Shown here: piece by piece, positions 15,814 to 23,269 of the stretch | Layout of the letters: every line of letters starts with the position of its first letter | Position numbering within the stretch: the stretch's first letter is position 1 | DNA from: CAYMEK01 sp964389305 | GTDB lineage: Bacteria; Spirochaetota; Spirochaetia; SZUA-6; DRHE01 | Direction of reading: 5' to 3' | Length of the DNA stretch: 34,711 bases | Assembly: GCA_964389305.1 (NCBI GenBank) | Contig: CAYMEK010000048.1 | Coordinates: 1 to 34,711, forward strand | Position numbers and translations under genes: made by a program | The notes under the pieces: generated by a model | Seen by the model: only the letters and a program-made list of their open reading frames with translations | Told to the model about the DNA's origin: nothing | The model's database searches: none

Positions 15814-17507
15814 AATTGTCACGATCACGGGGCCGGCTGCTTCTCTTCGTAATTCTCGCTGCGGTGCTCGTGGTCTCGGCAGTACTCTGGTGGTGGGCTC
15901 GAAATCGAAATCTCCAGATTACACGGGGCGACTCCCAGGTCCAGGAAATCCTGGCTGATATCGATTACGAGCTCTCCATGGGCTACTACCGGAAGGCACT
16001 CGAAGGCTTGAATAGAGCTGTTAGCGCCGCCCAGGGAGAGTATAACCTGCTGCGGGTCTTGAAGCGAGCGTACGTTATTTCAGACAACCTAAGGGATTCT
16101 CGTATATTCTTGACTGCGGCCAGGGAAGCCTGGGAAAAAATCCCGGGAAGCAAGGATCTGGCCAAGACGTACCTGTTCTCGGCGATCCGTTCTCAGCTCG
16201 ATCCTGCAGGCCGAACTCTACTGAGCGGTGCAACGAGTGACCGGGACATTCAATACCTGCAGGTCGAAGCGTATCTTAGAGGCAGCCTGGCTGAGCTGCC
16301 GCTCCAGCGGCGCGAAGGGGCGTTGGAGGATCTTCTGTCCCTGACAGAACAGCGGGATCCTGTCGAGCTGCAGCGCCAGGGAACCAGGCTCGAGGAACCC
16401 AGATTGTACCTTGACGCGGCGCTGTTGTGGATGAAAGAGGGGCAGCCAGGAGCCGCACTGGCGGCACTGGAGCGGTATCCGGACAACACGCTATTCGTGG
16501 AACCGGGAATCTATATCGCCTATGACGCCGGATACGGAGAAAAAGCCCTACGCTATCTCCACTCCCACCCCGAAGCCCCGGATAGAAGCGATCTGCTGAT
16601 TATGGAGGCCGACCTCAACCTGTTGCTGGGAAACCGTCAGGAGGCCGTGCGGCTGTACCGGCGGATCATCTCAGTCGATCCGGATTATTCCTGGGTCCCA
16701 TATCTGAACCTTGCCGGACTCGTGGAAGCAGATGGCGATGAGGCGACGGCGCATCATTTCCGGCAAATAGCGTTTCAGAGCTTTCCCGAGACAGCCGAAG
16801 TCGTGCTGTCTTACGCCAGGAGCCTGTCCAGGCGGTCGGGAAAGGACAGGGCTGCGGAGCTGGTAGGCAAGTATCTCGAGCGGGAGCCGGGGGACATCGA
16901 AGCCAACCTGTTGCTTCTGGACCTCAAGGACACGGCCTCTTCTCCGGCGTTGTACGAGGCGGCTCTCTGGAAGCTCTTCAATCAGTTTCCCGCCAGCCGC
17001 AAGCTCTGCGAGACGCTTTTTCTGTACCTTCTCGAGTTCAACGATCTGGAAGGCGCCGAAGCCGTGCTCAGGCATTATGAGCTGGCTGCAGGAGGCGTAA
17101 ACGAACCGTGGTTTCTAGACTACAGGGCTGTTTTGGCCGCGCTCGGCAGGAACTATTCAACCGCTGTCGCTCTGATTCGCAAGAGGCTGGTTGTTCAGGA
17201 GAGCTGGAGGGCACGGTACAATCTCGCCCTTATCCTGGCAGAAGCCGGCCAGGCCAGAGAAGCGATAGATGAGCTAATTGCGGCCGAGAATGCGCTGATT
17301 GCTGGCCGGCAGTCAGTGCCGCAGCAGGAGCCGGCTGTGCGCGAACAGCAGAACAGTTTCCGCTCCCGCATACGTTCCAAAATCGGCGAGCAATACCTGG
17401 CTCTGGGCGACGAGACCGCGGCCCGCAGGGAGTGCGAGTATGCTCTGGACCTGGATGTCAGCAACTTCCACGCCCACCGTATCTTGAGAATCCTTGCAGG
17501 CGAGTGA
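15810..17507 (+). CDS. Membrane-anchored TPR protein, unknown function
   Basis: The 565-residue protein has a single N-terminal membrane helix (about residues 10-30, basic residues before it), with the rest predicted outside the cytoplasm. Repeated helical pairs of tetratricopeptide type run over much of residues 40-560; clear ones include LLIMEADLNLLLGNRQEAVRL (about 257-290), the YNLALILAEAGQAREAIDELIAA region (about 470-495) and a final unit near 525-555 with YLALGDETAARRECEYAL. No catalytic motif was seen, so a scaffold or assembly role is the most that can be suggested. The TTG start at 15810 overlaps the nusB stop (TTGA). A 122-bp gap separates it from the bactofilin gene. Confidence 0.8.
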   Translation: MKLSRSRGRLLLFVILAAVLVVSAVLWWWARNRNLQITRGDSQVQEILADIDYELSMGYYRKALEGLNRAVSAAQGEYNLLRVLKRAYVISDNLRDSRIFLTAAREAWEKIPGSKDLAKTYLFSAIRSQLDPAGRTLLSGATSDRDIQYLQVEAYLRGSLAELPLQRREGALEDLLSLTEQRDPVELQRQGTRLEEPRLYLDAALLWMKEGQPGAALAALERYPDNTLFVEPGIYIAYDAGYGEKALRYLHSHPEAPDRSDLLIMEADLNLLLGNRQEAVRLYRRIISVDPDYSWVPYLNLAGLVEADGDEATAHHFRQIAFQSFPETAEVVLSYARSLSRRSGKDRAAELVGKYLEREPGDIEANLLLLDLKDTASSPALYEAALWKLFNQFPASRKLCETLFLYLLEFNDLEGAEAVLRHYELAAGGVNEPWFLDYRAVLAALGRNYSTAVALIRKRLVVQESWRARYNLALILAEAGQAREAIDELIAAENALIAGRQSVPQQEPAVREQQNSFRSRIRSKIGEQYLALGDETAARRECEYALDLDVSNFHAHRILRILAGE

Positions 17508-17629
17508 GAAACGTGATACTGTTGCTCGAAAGACTCGAGACCCCTGCGCTATTGCAGGAGTGATGGCCGCAGATCAGAGTAGCAAGAGAACAGTGCGGGT
17601 TACCCGGGGCTGAGAGACGAGGAGTGCTC
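17508..17629 (+). other. Leader region with several small stem-loops before the bactofilin gene
   Basis: This 122-bp gap holds CTCGA-N5-TCGAG (17525-17539), CCTGC-N6-GCAGG (17543-17558) and CGGG-TTA-CCCG (17596-17606). CTGTTGCT (17519-17526) can also pair with AGCAAGAG (17581-17588) with one mismatch. No known riboswitch or tRNA pattern fits. It may be an untranslated leader or leftover terminator structure. Confidence 0.3.
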
Positions 17630-18085
17630 ATGGCGACACGAAACGACATACCCAACAACTGCATCATAGGTGAAAACTCGGTTTTCGAAGGCAGGTTCTA
17701 CGTGAGCGGTTCGATTCTCGTCGAGGGTAAGTTCGAAGGAGACATCAGGACCGAAGACCAGCTTACCGTGGGCCCGACAGGTAAGGTCAAGACCGATATA
17801 TTTGCCCGCAAGGTCACGGTAGGCGGAACCTTGATCGGCAACATCACCGCCAGCGAAGAAGTGACCTTGCTGGAGAACGGAAAAGTCCTGGGCAATATAA
17901 ATACCCCCAAACTGAACGTGGAAAACGGAGTTCTCATCCAGGGTATGGTTACGATCACCGGGGGGCGCTCCGAGAACGTATCCCAGCTCATCCGTGAGTC
18001 CTTCGGCGAGGAAGCGGAAAACCTGCTGTCTTCGACGCAGAGAATACCGCAGAAAGAGAAACCAAAAGAGCCCAAGCCGGAATAA
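17630..18085 (+). CDS. Bactofilin-family cytoskeletal protein
   Basis: Bactofilins polymerise without nucleotide into filaments that help set cell shape and peptidoglycan patterning. The 151-residue product contains the beta-helical bactofilin core (about residues 10-110), seen as recurring G-x-(I/V) steps: VFEGRFYVSGSILVEGKFEGDI, LTVGPTGKV, VTVGGTLIGNI, VTLLENGKVLGNI, LNVENGVLIQGMV. A disordered, Glu/Lys/Pro-rich tail follows. The ATG at 17630 is chosen because GAGGAG sits 5 bases upstream; the GTG at 17624 would overlap that ribosome binding site. The methionine aminopeptidase ATG directly follows the stop codon. Confidence 0.92.
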   Translation: MATRNDIPNNCIIGENSVFEGRFYVSGSILVEGKFEGDIRTEDQLTVGPTGKVKTDIFARKVTVGGTLIGNITASEEVTLLENGKVLGNINTPKLNVENGVLIQGMVTITGGRSENVSQLIRESFGEEAENLLSSTQRIPQKEKPKEPKPE

Positions 18086-18850
18086 ATGATAAAGCTGAAA
18101 AACGAAGTCGAGATAGGAAAAATACGGGAGGCGAGCCGTATTCTTTCCGAAACCCTGGAGCTGCTCAAGGAACGGGTGGCAGAATACGTCACGACCGCCG
18201 AATTGGACGATTTCGCCAGAAATTACATACGCAGCCGGGGAGGGGAGCCTTCCTTTCTGGGCTATCTGGGCTTCCCGGCTTCCCTGTGCGTTTCAATCAA
18301 CAGGGAAGTCATCCACGGGATCCCGGGTAAGACGAAGCTCAAGGAGGGTGACCTGGTCAGTCTCGATCTGGGCGTGAATCTGGGCGGTTATTACAGTGAT
18401 GCGGCCATGACCGTACCCGTAGGGAAGGTTTCCCCCGAGCGAGAGATGCTGATCCGGGTGACCCGGGAGTGCCTCGAGCTGGGTATCGAACAGGCGGTGA
18501 ACGGCAACAGGATCAGCCACATTTCGGCGGCAATCTACGAGCATGCGAAGGCCAATTCCTTCGAAGTGGTTCGTCAATACTGCGGTCACGGTGTAGGGTT
18601 CGCCCAGCACGAAGAGCCGCAGATACCCAACTATGTCTCACGGGGGGCCAACCCGAGGCTCAAGCCCGGCATGGTTCTCGCCCTGGAGCCCATGATCAAT
18701 AGAGGAACCTGGGAGGTCGAGCTACTGGCGGACAACTGGACGGTGGTGACCGCAGACCGGGCGGATTCGGCCCATTTTGAGCATACCATAGCGATTCACA
18801 AGGATCATACGGAGGTCCTGACCGCCAACCATTCCCTGGAAAGGGTGTGA
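18086..18850 (+). CDS. map: Type I methionine aminopeptidase
   Basis: It removes the initiator methionine from new proteins and uses a dinuclear metal centre. All five ligands can be placed in the 254-residue sequence: Asp94 and Asp105 (LDLGV...YYSDAAM), His168 (YCGHGVG), Glu201 (LEPM) and Glu232 (HFEHT), with His77 (VIHGIP) as the substrate-binding histidine. Length and lack of an N-terminal extension fit the bacterial type Ia form. The ATG at 18086 abuts the bactofilin stop, so translation is probably coupled. The stop overlaps the next GTG start by three bases. Confidence 0.96.
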   Translation: MIKLKNEVEIGKIREASRILSETLELLKERVAEYVTTAELDDFARNYIRSRGGEPSFLGYLGFPASLCVSINREVIHGIPGKTKLKEGDLVSLDLGVNLGGYYSDAAMTVPVGKVSPEREMLIRVTRECLELGIEQAVNGNRISHISAAIYEHAKANSFEVVRQYCGHGVGFAQHEEPQIPNYVSRGANPRLKPGMVLALEPMINRGTWEVELLADNWTVVTADRADSAHFEHTIAIHKDHTEVLTANHSLERV

Positions 18851-19479
18851 ACTCCTTGAAAAAAACATTCCTGCCTTACAAGACGGTGCGAAACAACGCC
18901 ATCAAGCTGGCTTATCAAATCTACAAATCCGGCTTCATTCCAGACGTAATCTACGTTTCCCTGCGTGGCGGAGCCTATCTGGGCAATGTGATCAGCGAGT
19001 ACTTCAAGTTTATCCGTCAGGAGGACCGCCCGGTGTACTACGCCGCGGTAGTCGCCCGCTCCTATTCGGACGTGAAAGTTCAAAGCCGTATAAAAGTCGA
19101 GGGTTGGACCTACAACCCCGAGTATCTCCGGCAGGGCGACCGGGTGCTGATCGTCGATGATATTTTCGACACGGGGCGGACGATAAACCATCTGGTGGAT
19201 ATCGTATTGGAGAAAGGCATCCCGAGGAAAGACATCCGCATTGCAGTTCATGACTATAAGATCCGTAAATATCTCGGCAAAGAGCTGCCCGTCCGTCCCG
19301 ACTACTACTGCCGCAAACACGTAGTGCGCAGTGGGGACGAGGATTTCTGGATCCACTACTGCAGCCATGAGCTGGTCGGCCTGACCTCTGAGGAGAGACA
19401 GACCAACTACTATGCCGAGGACGGGGAGCTTCGCGAGGCCATGGAGTTTCTTTTCGAAGAAAAATCCGCATTAACCTGA
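18847..19479 (+). CDS. Type I phosphoribosyltransferase, substrate not determined
   Basis: The 210-residue protein shows the PRPP-binding signature VLIVDDIFDTGRT at residues 100-112 and a pyrophosphate-loop-like SLRGG at 38-42, the hallmarks of type I phosphoribosyltransferases. The arrangement is closest to hypoxanthine/xanthine-guanine enzymes. The hood that would determine base specificity is not clearly recognisable, and the C-terminal 50 residues are longer than in compact forms (YYCRKHVVRSGDEDFWIHYCSHELVGL region). It could serve purine salvage or act as a regulatory member. GTG 18847 overlaps the map stop (GTGA); an alternative in-frame TTG lies at 18856. Confidence 0.85.
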   Translation: MNSLKKTFLPYKTVRNNAIKLAYQIYKSGFIPDVIYVSLRGGAYLGNVISEYFKFIRQEDRPVYYAAVVARSYSDVKVQSRIKVEGWTYNPEYLRQGDRVLIVDDIFDTGRTINHLVDIVLEKGIPRKDIRIAVHDYKIRKYLGKELPVRPDYYCRKHVVRSGDEDFWIHYCSHELVGLTSEERQTNYYAEDGELREAMEFLFEEKSALT

Positions 19480-19489
19480 AAGATTCAGG
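19475..19489 (+). terminator. Stem-loop at the 3' end of the phosphoribosyltransferase gene
   Basis: CCTGAA-AGA-TTCAGG is a perfect 6-bp stem with a 3-nt loop spanning the stop codon. No T-run follows on the + strand. Read from the opposite strand it is followed by TTAATGCGGATTTTTC, so it may serve the convergent radical SAM transcript instead. The rest of the gap to 19579 shows nothing else. Confidence 0.35.
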
Positions 19490-19579
19490 CCAGATCGGCC
19501 GGTTCGGCTGCTCCTTATCTGCGGCGGTCATCAGGCCCTGAGTTTTACGCTGCGAGAAGGGCGTCGCTGATTCACCTGC

Positions 19580-20677
19580 CTAAATCAGTAGCTGCCGGTT
19601 GCCGATTCGCACCTTGGTGAGACCCTGGCCCCGGGCGGCTTCGAGGCAGGCTTGCGCCTGGGCTTTCGAGGTCGGCGGGAGGTCAGAAAGAATGAAGGCG
19701 GAGTGGAATCCCAACAGGCTGTAGGGAATGCCTTTATCGATACCGGCCAGGAAGCGCGCCAGCTCTCCCACCTCACGCTCATCGATGTAGCCGGGAACCA
19801 GCAAGGTGCTAGCCACCAGCAAGGGAGGGTTTGGCCGCTCGGCGATCCTGGCCGCTGCCCGCTTGAAGTTATCAAGGGTCCGCCGGTTGCTATTCCCGGT
19901 AAGAGCCCGGTGCAGCTTCTCATCCCAGGCCTTGAGATCGAACTTGATACAGCCCCCGGAGATCAAGGCCATCTCTACGATCTCATCGAGAAGCTTTGGC
20001 GCCATCGCTCCCGCAGTTTCCCAGCAGATGCGCAGGATCCTCTCCTTGTTCCGCTCCCGGGCCAGGCGGGCGGCGTGCAGAGAGTAGGGCAACTGCGGGG
20101 CCGGGTCTCCACCGAAGAAGCAGATGCAGGAAGTTCGGCGATCGGCGCAGGCGGCCAGCGATTCGGCGGAGCGCAGGGGGGCGTCGAGGGAATCCTTCCG
20201 GAAATGCCAGTTTTGGCAGTACAGGCAGTCGAAGGAGCAAGCCTGAAAGAAGACGGCCAGGTTGGTATATCCCCGCTCCGGTCCGCAGCTGTAAGCCCAG
20301 TCGGGGTAGCCGGCACCGGTCCCGCCCGGACAGACCCAGTCGGCCACACAATTCGTAGGAAGAGGATCATGGTACCAGGAAAGCCTTCCCGCTTCAGGCG
20401 ACACGCCCTCCAGCCTGCCCCCTACGTTTCCGCGAACGCCACAGTAGCCCAGTCCGCCTTCGGGGATACGGCATTCATTCACGCACAGCGAACAGAGAAC
20501 CCCCTGCGGGTCCTTGGGAGGTCTGTCCGGGAGTCCGAAGGAAGCCCGCGCCGTGCCGTGGATCAGGTCCGTTAAGGCCAGAGCTTGCTCGGGATGCTCC
20601 CGGATGCAGCTCAAACAGACCGCCAGGGCACCCGAGATCGTAGCGGAAGATCTGCCGCACAGGCTGCAGACCGCCAT
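19580..20677 (-). CDS. Radical SAM protein, AmrS/PflA-like, with extra N-terminal Cys motifs
   Basis: The 365-residue protein has the radical SAM cluster motif CSFDCLYC (CX3CX2C) near residue 148, so it should bind a 4Fe-4S cluster and S-adenosylmethionine. Upstream are a CSLC...CLSC pair (residues 4-24) and a CSLCVNEC...GYCGVRGN block (about 62-84) typical of the COG1180 group that includes the AmmeMemoRadiSam enzyme. The C-terminal half reads as a TIM-barrel fragment (FDLKAWDE, LLVPGYID). The substrate is unknown; Memo and AMMECR1 partners are not in this window. The ATG at 20677 has no Shine-Dalgarno, and a TACAAT box sits 7 nt upstream. Confidence 0.85.
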   Translation of the reverse strand: MAVCSLCGRSSATISGALAVCLSCIREHPEQALALTDLIHGTARASFGLPDRPPKDPQGVLCSLCVNECRIPEGGLGYCGVRGNVGGRLEGVSPEAGRLSWYHDPLPTNCVADWVCPGGTGAGYPDWAYSCGPERGYTNLAVFFQACSFDCLYCQNWHFRKDSLDAPLRSAESLAACADRRTSCICFFGGDPAPQLPYSLHAARLARERNKERILRICWETAGAMAPKLLDEIVEMALISGGCIKFDLKAWDEKLHRALTGNSNRRTLDNFKRAAARIAERPNPPLLVASTLLVPGYIDEREVGELARFLAGIDKGIPYSLLGFHSAFILSDLPPTSKAQAQACLEAARGQGLTKVRIGNRQLLI

Positions 20678-20804
20678 AGCTGGTATTGTAGCGGCTACTA
20701 TAAAGATAGGCTACGTCGTAGCCGATGAAACCGACCGCTTCGCTGCGATCGATCATTCGTTCCATCCCTCGTGCGGAGCAAGCAACAATCCGAAGAGCTG
20801 GCGG
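20678..20804 (-). promoter_or_regulatory. Promoter region of the radical SAM gene with clustered GTAGC/GCTAC half-sites
   Basis: Two inverted repeats lie close together: GTAGC-G-GCTAC (20688-20698) and GGCTAC-GTC-GTAGCC (20709-20723), separated by an A/T-rich decamer. A -10-like TACAAT (- strand, 20685-20690) lies 7 nt before the ATG; no proper -35 is present where expected, the second palindrome lying near that position. It could be an operator or alternating hairpins. Confidence 0.4.
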
Positions 20805-21896
20805 CTATTCCTGTACCCACTCCCACTCGCCGGCCACGTAGTCCGCCCTCCACAAACCGGCGCCCGCAGTACAGGCGAACAGCGTGGTTGGATTCAGGGT
20901 CGGATCGGCGAGAAAACCCAGAATAGCGGCCTCTTTATAAAGCGCGTCGATATTGTAGGCCGGCTGGCGGATGGGCGAGGCGATGCTGCCGTCGAGCAGC
21001 TCGTAGTAGCCTTTTTCCACGCTGCCCACCAACAGGTCTGTATAGCCGGTGAAGGCGAGCTCCACGAAGCGGGTGAAAGGGACCGGATCCCCGTCGACCT
21101 CTTTTTCGGTCGGGGTTCCCCAGCTCCCGTCGTACCGCCACAGCTTCCCGTCCATGGAGGATAGGTACAGGTAGCCCGGAACAGCCGAGTACAGGAGCCC
21201 CCCGAAGGCTTTGAAACCGGAGGTTGCCGGGTCGCCGCCCTGCAGGGCGAGGTCGCTAAGAGTACCGTCCGTGTCCGCATACAGGCGATCGGCGGCGATG
21301 ACCCAGTACTCCGGAGTCCCGGGATACTCCTCGATATCGGTGATCGGAACGTCAATGCTTGATGCGGTTTCGAAAGTAATCGGATTGAAGCTAGTGCCGT
21401 CCGCTGATGCATAGAGGCAGTAGTTGTACGGTGAGCCGCCGCTTACAGCCGTTGATACGTAAAGATTGGTGCCGATTGCTTTAATCATTCCGATCTGCAC
21501 GTTCTTGACGTAGGGATCCGCCAGCTGTTGCCAGCTGATAGTTCCCGGATCGGTCCGGTACAGGCCCAGGCCGTCACCGTCGATGTTGTAGAACCCGGCG
21601 TACAGGTTCACGCCATACACCCCCAGCGTATTGCACAGCGCTCCGGACACCGGGGTGGAGACCGGCCTCCAGTCGCCGGATACGGTGCGAGAGTAGAGAG
21701 TGTTGGCTGCGGCGAAATACCTGCTGCCGGCCTTCACCACCTCATGGACCGTGATGTTGTCCTCCAGGCCGCGATCGTCGATCAGAGAACGCTCTTCTTC
21801 AAGAGTGTAGAAGATGGGATCCAGGTCCTTGTCGGTGCAGGCGCCGAGGAACAGCATCAGGACCGCGGCGGCCACCGGGTAAATCACTGATTTCAT
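20805..21896 (-). CDS. Putative lipoprotein with propeller-like repeats
   Basis: The 363-residue product begins MKSVIYP and has lipobox LGAC at residues 17-20, predicting a lipid-anchored envelope protein. The mature part consists of short beta-rich segments with repeated phrases such as LYAGFYNIDGDGLGLYR, LYVSTAVSG, LYASADGTSF, LYLSSMDGKLWRY and a last GAGLWR, resembling sialidase/BNR-type or Kelch-like propeller blades. No catalytic signature was seen. The ATG at 21896 is preferred to the frame's first ATG at 21920, which overlaps the upstream stop, because AAGGGAAAG lies just upstream and the signal peptide then starts at its basic residue. It follows the barrel-protein gene by 23 bp, probably co-transcribed. 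Confidence 0.72.
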   Translation of the reverse strand: MKSVIYPVAAAVLMLFLGACTDKDLDPIFYTLEEERSLIDDRGLEDNITVHEVVKAGSRYFAAANTLYSRTVSGDWRPVSTPVSGALCNTLGVYGVNLYAGFYNIDGDGLGLYRTDPGTISWQQLADPYVKNVQIGMIKAIGTNLYVSTAVSGGSPYNYCLYASADGTSFNPITFETASSIDVPITDIEEYPGTPEYWVIAADRLYADTDGTLSDLALQGGDPATSGFKAFGGLLYSAVPGYLYLSSMDGKLWRYDGSWGTPTEKEVDGDPVPFTRFVELAFTGYTDLLVGSVEKGYYELLDGSIASPIRQPAYNIDALYKEAAILGFLADPTLNPTTLFACTAGAGLWRADYVAGEWEWVQE

Positions 21897-21919
21897 TCGC
21901 TTTCCCTTTGCAGCTTGCA

Positions 21920-22528
21920 CTAGAAATTATACTGAGCGGTCAGGGTTACTTCCAAGAAGTTTCCCATTCTCGCTTTGTCAGGGTCCGTCTTCCAGGGCTG
22001 CAACACCCACCAGTACACCACGTTCAACCCGAACCCCCAGGTGATATTGTACTTCCAGACCGTGGAAAATCCAGGCTTGAGGATCCAGTTCAGATGAACC
22101 TGGTCCTGGTATTTCACCACGTCCAATCCCGTGCCGAGAAACAGGGGGAACTCAAAAGGGAAAAAGTGAAAGATATACGAGCCTTTGACCGTTATCGGCA
22201 GCATGTACAGGACATTCTCCTGGATACTCTTGCTGAACATACCCCCGGCTTCGATGCCCACCATCCAATTGTTGTCCAGATGGATGCCCCACTGGAGGGA
22301 TATCGAGCCCCCGAGTTTCAGGTTCGTTTTAGCGTAATCCCCGTCGAAGGCCTGAAAGAACAGAGGGATAAACAAGCCAGCATTGAGAGCCAGGGTTTGC
22401 TGGCCGAGAGAGTAGACCTTGAACGGCTGCCTCTCCTCCTGTTCTTCCTCCTGGGCCGGGACTAAAGTACCCGGGAGACAGAAAAACAGAGCGGCGAGCA
22501 GCAGGATCCATATCGATTTCGTAGGCAA
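21920..22528 (-). CDS. Putative outer-membrane beta-barrel protein
   Basis: The 202-residue product starts with a Sec signal peptide (hydrophobic core ILLLAALFFCLPG, likely cleavage after VPA near residue 25) and a Glu-rich linker. The rest alternates polar and hydrophobic residues as amphipathic beta strands (LKLGGSISLQWGIHL, WMVGIEAGGMF, ITVKGSYIFHFF, FLGTGLDVV, WGFGLNVVYWWV) and ends in EVTLTAQYNF, with the terminal Phe typical of outer-membrane barrels. TTG 22528 is chosen over the ATG at 22594 because AAGGAG precedes it by 6 bases and it gives a proper signal peptide. A promoter (22566-22594) lies upstream. Specific function unknown. Confidence 0.72.
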   Translation of the reverse strand: MPTKSIWILLLAALFFCLPGTLVPAQEEEQEERQPFKVYSLGQQTLALNAGLFIPLFFQAFDGDYAKTNLKLGGSISLQWGIHLDNNWMVGIEAGGMFSKSIQENVLYMLPITVKGSYIFHFFPFEFPLFLGTGLDVVKYQDQVHLNWILKPGFSTVWKYNITWGFGLNVVYWWVLQPWKTDPDKARMGNFLEVTLTAQYNF

Positions 22529-22565
22529 TATACGCTCCTTGCAACCCTTGAATATCACGAGTCCG

Positions 22566-22594
22566 AGTCTATCATCCGCCGTTTTTTTTATCAA
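22566..22594 (-). promoter_or_regulatory. Predicted promoter of the barrel/lipoprotein genes
   Basis: On the - strand, TTGATA (22589-22594) is followed after 17 bp, including a run of A, by TAGACT (22566-22571), 37 bp before the TTG start. A 6-bp inverted repeat TCCGCC...GGCGGA (22575-22600) straddles the -35 box and most of the spacer. It shares the 116-bp divergent gap with the next gene's -10 box. Confidence 0.5.
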
Positions 22595-22631
22595 GGCGGA
22601 CCTGCCGATAGATTATTTGAAGAGTATGGTC

Positions 22632-22637
22632 TATACT
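22632..22637 (+). promoter_or_regulatory. -10 box seven bases before the lipoprotein start codon
   Basis: TATACT, the same -10 sequence as in two other promoters of this window, ends exactly 7 nt before ATG 22645. There is no good -35 at 16-18 bp and no ribosome binding site before the ATG, which suggests a leaderless mRNA. Confidence 0.4.
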
Positions 22638-22644
22638 TGCGGCA

Positions 22645-23253
22645 ATGACACGATGGATTATACTGCTCCTGGCGGCGGTGTTGTTGACCTCCTGCCTGGG
22701 AATCGAGAGCCAGATCCGGCTCAGGGAGGACGGGTCGGGTTTGTTAACCCTTTCCTACAAGGTCTCCCAATTCATGAAGAACCTGGATGTGGGCAGGGAA
22801 GACAAGAGACTGCCGTTGCCGGTGAGTGAGGAGGATTTCAAGCGCACAGCCGACGGAATCGAGGGAGTAAGGCTGACCGACATCGACGAGACCGAAGACG
22901 AGCAAAACGTATACATAGAAGCGAGACTGGAGTTCGATTCCATCGATGCCGTGAACCTGCTTGGTCCGGATGGATCGATGGGCTTGAGTCTGGTCAGGGA
23001 GGGGGAGGGAACCACATTTCGCCAGATAATCTACGACGGAGCCCAGAGCGAAGAGATCACGGAAGATTCCGTGGACATGATAGAGACTTTTTTCCAAGGC
23101 TATGAGCTGGTTTACTCGATCACGGTGCCGGGACGGGTAAAGAGCTACTCTCTCGGCGCTCTCTCCAACGATGGAACAACCGTCACCTACAGGGCAGCCG
23201 TTTCGGAGCTGCTGCAGCAGCCGGACGCCGTGATTCTGGAAGTGAGCTGGTGA
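22645..23253 (+). CDS. Small lipoprotein, LppM-like region, unknown function
   Basis: The 202-residue protein has a short signal peptide with lipobox LTSC (residues 14-17), so it should be a membrane lipoprotein. The following IESQIRLREDGSGLLTLSYKVS stretch resembles the start of LppM/DUF3153-type domains (a strand, a D-G-S-G turn, a strand), and the remainder is mixed alpha/beta with an EARLEFDSIDAV segment. No membrane helix was found at the C-terminus. ATG 22645 is the only start before the lipobox, and it lacks a Shine-Dalgarno. The next gene follows after 16 bp, so the two lipoproteins are likely made together. Confidence 0.7.
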   Translation: MTRWIILLLAAVLLTSCLGIESQIRLREDGSGLLTLSYKVSQFMKNLDVGREDKRLPLPVSEEDFKRTADGIEGVRLTDIDETEDEQNVYIEARLEFDSIDAVNLLGPDGSMGLSLVREGEGTTFRQIIYDGAQSEEITEDSVDMIETFFQGYELVYSITVPGRVKSYSLGALSNDGTTVTYRAAVSELLQQPDAVILEVSW

Positions 23254-23269
23254 CATGGAGGGTGCTTCA

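Noticed and set aside
17607..17620. CTGAGA after a GGGG run, reminiscent of the TPP riboswitch
   Set aside because: The downstream ACCTGAT and CCAG blocks required for a THI element are absent and the start codon follows within 20 bases.
19652..20575. + strand frame opposite the radical SAM gene
   Set aside because: Antisense shadow of the cysteine-motif gene; no motif or ribosome binding site of its own.
20475..20765. - strand frame covering the radical SAM promoter region
   Set aside because: It overlaps the start of the radical SAM gene in another frame and shows no domain; the non-overlapping part is better explained as a regulatory region.
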